35,473 nt of DNA, from assembly GCA_034096865.1 (NCBI GenBank), contig JAWQFJ010009592.1, forward strand, positions 1 through 35,473. Reading direction: 5' to 3'. Shown one piece after another: positions 31,817 through 35,473 of the stretch; the stretch's first letter is position 1, and each line of letters opens with the position of its first letter. This DNA is from Theodoxus fluviatilis. Its lineage: Eukaryota > Mollusca > Gastropoda > Cycloneritida > Neritidae. The notes below the pieces were generated by a model. The model was not told where the DNA came from. It saw only the letters and a list, made by a program, of their open reading frames with translations, and did not search any database. A program made the translations under genes and the position numbers.

Positions 31817-34507
31817 TATTATAAGACATTGTCGGCTTGTAGGAAGTACAAAATCTTTTTTGGTAAATGAATGTTAGTTACACCAAGGGTCAGCCAAACA
31901 TAACTTGTGACTTGATATATATTTTTTCCTTGAGTTGCTGCTTAATTCCTGTAATTGCGAAATTGATATGTTGTGCCCCTGTATATTCGAGTAGTGGCTG
32001 TTTGATGAAACTTCAGCAGTGTGTTCCAGCAATAGCGGTTGTGATTGTCAAATCTGGTCCTGTGACATCAACATTGTGTTCTGCTGCTGCTGATGTTGCA
32101 GTGCTGTGATAGCAGGGTCACACTATCTGGGATGCAGTAGGGTCCAGTAGTAACAGTATTTAGATGTGTCCTCCACTTAGTGTGTGTGTGTGTGTCTATG
32201 TATGCTATTTAAATTACACCTGGCTGTTATCTTGTCGTGCCATTGTCCATATTCTTGGAGAGTTCCACAAGTGTTTGAGTGCTAACATAGATAATTTATG
32301 TAGAAAAAATTTTAATCAACCACATTCTAATCCAGCTGCACTAACTTTTGAACTTATTTCGTTTTCTGACACATTCACCACACCTCTGGCTGTAGATAGA
32401 TGATTCGATGTTACATCGAATTTTGCATTGACATTGAAGTATGCATTGTAGATTTGCTGTTTTGAATAAAAACATTTTCAACAGAAGAAATTTAAAAAAA
32501 AAAGATAGATGAAACTTTGCCTTGTCACTTTGTTAGTCCCTGTGGCAACTTTGCTGCATAGAAGCAAGAACAAAACTTTGCAATCAATCTCTACTTAGCT
32601 TCCAACAGCGCTCTGAAAGAATACTACACAGAATCTGCCAAGAATGATAACAGTTGCAGAAGAACAAGTTCTCAAAATGGTGAACATTTCACAAAACAGC
32701 AGCTGCTGAACAACACACACACACACACACACACCCTCATCTGGAACCCATGTCCATGGAGCTTTCGGGGCACGGAATGCCTCCTGGCGTGTGGGTTATT
32801 GGACAATCTATCTTTCCTTTTTGGGGTCTGCCATTTTGGATCATCTTGCATAGGATGTGAACACACCCTATTTGGCAATACAAGTCTGATTGGATTTTTT
32901 TACCCCCAATGGCCTTTTTTAAAAGTGACAGTTGATATTGCTGAGCGTCATCTGACATTTTTGTTCAGAGTCCTTGTCAATAGACTGTCACCATCATGAA
33001 CTTCAATTAAAAAAATTGCTTGTCATCTGTAACTGGAAACAGAAAGGTGATTGTTCAATAATGTTTTGCAGATGTAGAAAATTAATGCCTTTTGTGAGAG
33101 TTTTAGTTATAACCAAGGAGAGAGTTTGAAGATGGTTTATAATGATATTCATGACTTGGGCATATCTTGTTAATGTTTATATGCTGTAATAATAATTTCG
33201 GATTTCATGTATTTGCTTCTCTGGTAACAGTTTCTTGTTTTGTTTTTTTTAATCCTGGCTTGACGACATGTAAATAAATAAGAGAAAAGAACAAGTTCTA
33301 CAACAGGATTGGTGTAAGCATTAATCAGCTGAATAGTAACTAGACCAAAATAAATGTTGGAATTTACCTGGTTACCCTGTGTTGTTGTGCATTAATTCAA
33401 CATCAAGTGAAAGTCAAAAGTAATGCAAGAAATTTCTTATGTCCGAACAAGAGAGAAAGAGGCTTTAGATTTTATTCTTTATTTGTTTCAGCCAGCGGCC
33501 AAGCACTAGGGATATATATAAATATTGCTGGCTGCAGCTTCAAGCTGAGCACAGTTTTGAATCAAACAAATGGCAAATTTAACCCAACACAAACGATTTA
33601 CATTCCTAGGAGTTTGCAACAGTTTCTTGTATTTTCACAGTCAGAATTCTTGGGGTAAGACAATGAGTCGCATCTCGATGGCTTTCGATGGACAATCTGA
33701 GAGTCATTTGGTTGCTAAGGGGAGAAAATTTTCTTTTTATCAAAACATCCAAATTTGTTGAACATAAATGTGTGCAAAAAATAATGACTGCTTTAAGTTT
33801 AGCAGCATCTACAGTACACATCATTTGACAAGACTTGGTAGCTGAAACAACCTTTGTTAAGTAAACGGTTCCTGAAAAATGTTCGCACATGGTGTACAGT
33901 TGATGCTTAACAGCTAGGCACAATACTGCTGCCAACATACTGTGTATAGCCTACATGGAAAGAGAGAGGGTGTGTGTGTGTGTGTTGGAGAGAAATAGTG
34001 TGTAAGAAAGTTAGCAGTTGTGGTAAGTGAAAACTACACTCTCAAGACACTTTATTTTCTCACTAAAATAAAAAGCAGAATTAAAAGGAATTACATTTTC
34101 CTTTTTAAATTTGATTCATGCAATTAATGAACAAAAATAAACGACCCATTTTTTCTTTTATGTTTGATGATTACCGTGTAGGATGAATTTTGTTGTGGTT
34201 AATTATCAGTCAAACTCAAAGTGGTCAGTAATGTTGATTCTGGTGGTCTCACAAAAGCATTGCAGTTAGAGCTCAGCCAATGTTAACTCCAGAAGGTAAT
34301 TATGGTGTGTTAAAAAAACAAAACATGTTGGTCCGTGGAAAAGTGTCGGTCCGCATTTTCATTGGATGATAAAATAGGTATGGTATGATCAATCTCAGTT
34401 ACCAAACACTGAAGGCTGGGCTTCTACCCCTGGACGTGATTCAAGCCTCTTTATGCAAAGCACTGCCGCTGTGCTCGTGCTTCAATGATTTAGTCCTGTG
34501 GTTCATG
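31817..34507. other. AT-rich sequence, no gene seen
   Basis: Contains a (CA)n run at about 32713-32734 and a short TG run near 33970. Several frames of 60-110 codons exist on both strands, none with a recognisable domain or supporting splice context. Confidence 0.5.
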
Positions 34508-34660
34508 TGTGATAGCTTGCGGTTAGTGAGTGCGACGTTCGAAGCTGCACAGATCCCAGAGTTGCATCCTTGGGCAGGGTGCTGAACTCTAGTTGCCTCT
34601 CACCACTCCCAGGAGTAAAACCTGATATCTGTGAGGGCAGTGGAGGCTGGTACCATTAAT
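34508..34660 (+). mobile_element. tRNA-derived SINE
   Basis: A box A-like TAGCTTGCGGTTAGTGAG (34513-34530) is followed by a box B-like GAGTTGCATCC (about 34559-34569) at tRNA-like spacing. Then comes CTTGGGCAGGGTGCTGAACT, a pyrimidine stretch with TTGCCTC, and CCCAGGAGTAAAACCTG, the order seen in the conserved body of many fish and mollusc tRNA SINEs (CTTGGGCAAGGCACTT, TTGCCTC, CCCAGGTGTAAATGGGTAC). The 3' limit and any target-site duplication are unclear. Confidence 0.65.
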
Positions 34661-34844
34661 CCTTGATGCAGCGATGTGCTGCACAGCAACGCACACTTAC
34701 TATGCTATATCGAGTTACCCTCGGATTGAATGCTCTCCAGACGATGACTTTGGATCTGGTACCCCATTGTGTGCATCCCACTGGGGCTCGTTGCTTACGC
34801 TAATGTGAAGATTAGGACAAAGCCGGTGGTAAGGTTCAAGCGGT

Positions 34845-34915
34845 GGGGGGGGGGGGGGGGGGGGGGGTGGGGGGGGGGGGGGGGGGGGGGGGGGCGGGGG
34901 GGGGGGGGGGGGGGG
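34845..34915. repeat. Long G tract (G-quadruplex-prone)
   Basis: 71 bases of G broken only by T at 34868 and C at 34895. Its complement reads as polyproline in one frame, which is not a gene. Confidence 0.97.
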
Positions 34916-35268
34916 ATCAGAGGCACAATGAAAAAAAAAGTAGGATATGATTAGAGGAGGTGCTCGATATCCCGTGGCTCGGATGTCTGCTACGTTGTGA
35001 TTGCTGGTGAAAGGAAGGGGAGAGAAGGATTTGGGAGTATGACAGTTGTGAGGTATTAGGTGTGGGGAGGGGGAAAGAGGGAAGAGGGCAGAACGGGCTG
35101 CTATCTTTGTAATAGTGTCCGTGGGAGCTTCTATCAAATTTTTCTTGTCATGTGCTTAATCACGTATATTTTTTTTTTTGATCCTTATGCTGCTTGTGGA
35201 GGAAGAGGAGGATCGGAGGAGAAAGGTGGGAGGCCACTCCTCTCAAATGGCAACACACTTTGTTTTCA

Positions 35269-35473
35269 TTTTTTTTTATTTTTTTTTTTTTTTTTTTCCC
35301 CACACACCCATTTCCTTCTTTTTTTGTTTTCCTTTCCTCCCCTCCTTTCCCCCCCCCCTATTTCCCCCCTTTCCCTTATTTTTTTTTCTTCCCCTTTCTC
35401 TGTTCCTTTTTTTCCTTTCTACCCTTGTCCTCTTCACCCCTTTTCTTCCTAAAATTTTTTCCTGTTTTCCCCT
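35269..35473. repeat. Pyrimidine-rich low-complexity window end
   Basis: A T run of about 29 bases followed by irregular T and C runs to the last base. It may be a genuine polypyrimidine tract or poor-quality sequence near a contig or read end. Confidence 0.85.

Noticed and set aside
31867..32109. 80-codon hydrophobic frame downstream of MPC1
   Set aside because: No homologous family recognised, no promoter or splice context, and length compatible with chance.
34715..35137. Polyproline-containing minus-strand frame of 140 codons
   Set aside because: The proline run is the complement of the G tract; flanks show no domain.

Overview
The window is animal (eukaryotic) DNA, most likely from a mollusc and probably a gastropod. 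The basis is the sparse intron-rich coding content, a non-LTR retrotransposon remnant, several DNA-transposon and MITE families, and a GACCTTGACCTT-rich interspersed repeat of a kind I associate with molluscan genomes. The species cannot be fixed from the sequence. There is no bacterial-type gene content, no operon and no CRISPR array.

The one cellular gene I can establish is MPC1, mitochondrial pyruvate carrier subunit 1, on the + strand. Its exons are small and hidden among repeats. Three join with matching phases: 14728-14824 (starts phase 0, ends phase 1), 20457-20589 (ends phase 2) and the terminal exon 28008-28209 with a TAA stop. Together they encode 143 residues, from the [10 protein letters not shown] motif to a C-terminus about 59 residues longer than the human protein. 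The exon(s) for the first ~25 residues were not found and are probably upstream of the window. A poly(A) signal at 29445-29450 suggests a 3' UTR of about 1.25 kb.

Layout. Bases 1-14727 (upstream intron, if the gene continues upstream) hold a 5'-truncated, frameshifted LINE reverse transcriptase (1-1637), microsatellites, a 264-bp foldback MITE, an ~860-bp repeat full of TCAAGGTCA motifs, and a 9.1-kb minisatellite block (50-bp x63, 31-bp x~78, degenerate copies, then a 74/75-bp array). The next intron (14825-20456) holds a 1.73-kb TIR element, 36/38-bp and 34-bp arrays and a decayed coding fragment. The last intron (20590-28007) holds a small MITE, a 39/43-bp array, a TTAA-flanked element nested in a TA-flanked element, and 24-bp and 66-bp arrays. 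Downstream of 29.5 kb is AT-rich sequence with a diverged 700-bp-spaced duplication, a tRNA-type SINE and low-complexity sequence to the end.

The most unusual observation is that the repeats are tied to the splice sites. The real acceptor of exon 14728-14824 is the last unit, in exact 74-bp register, of a tandem array in which nearly every unit carries the same branch-point/polypyrimidine/CAG acceptor. Older degenerate copies upstream include the first ~20 bases of the exon itself. Independently, the acceptor of exon 20457-20589 is preceded by two tandem copies of itself plus the exon's first 12-15 bases. This looks like intron growth by repeated tandem duplication of 3' splice sites, leaving ladders of decoy acceptors in two introns of one gene.
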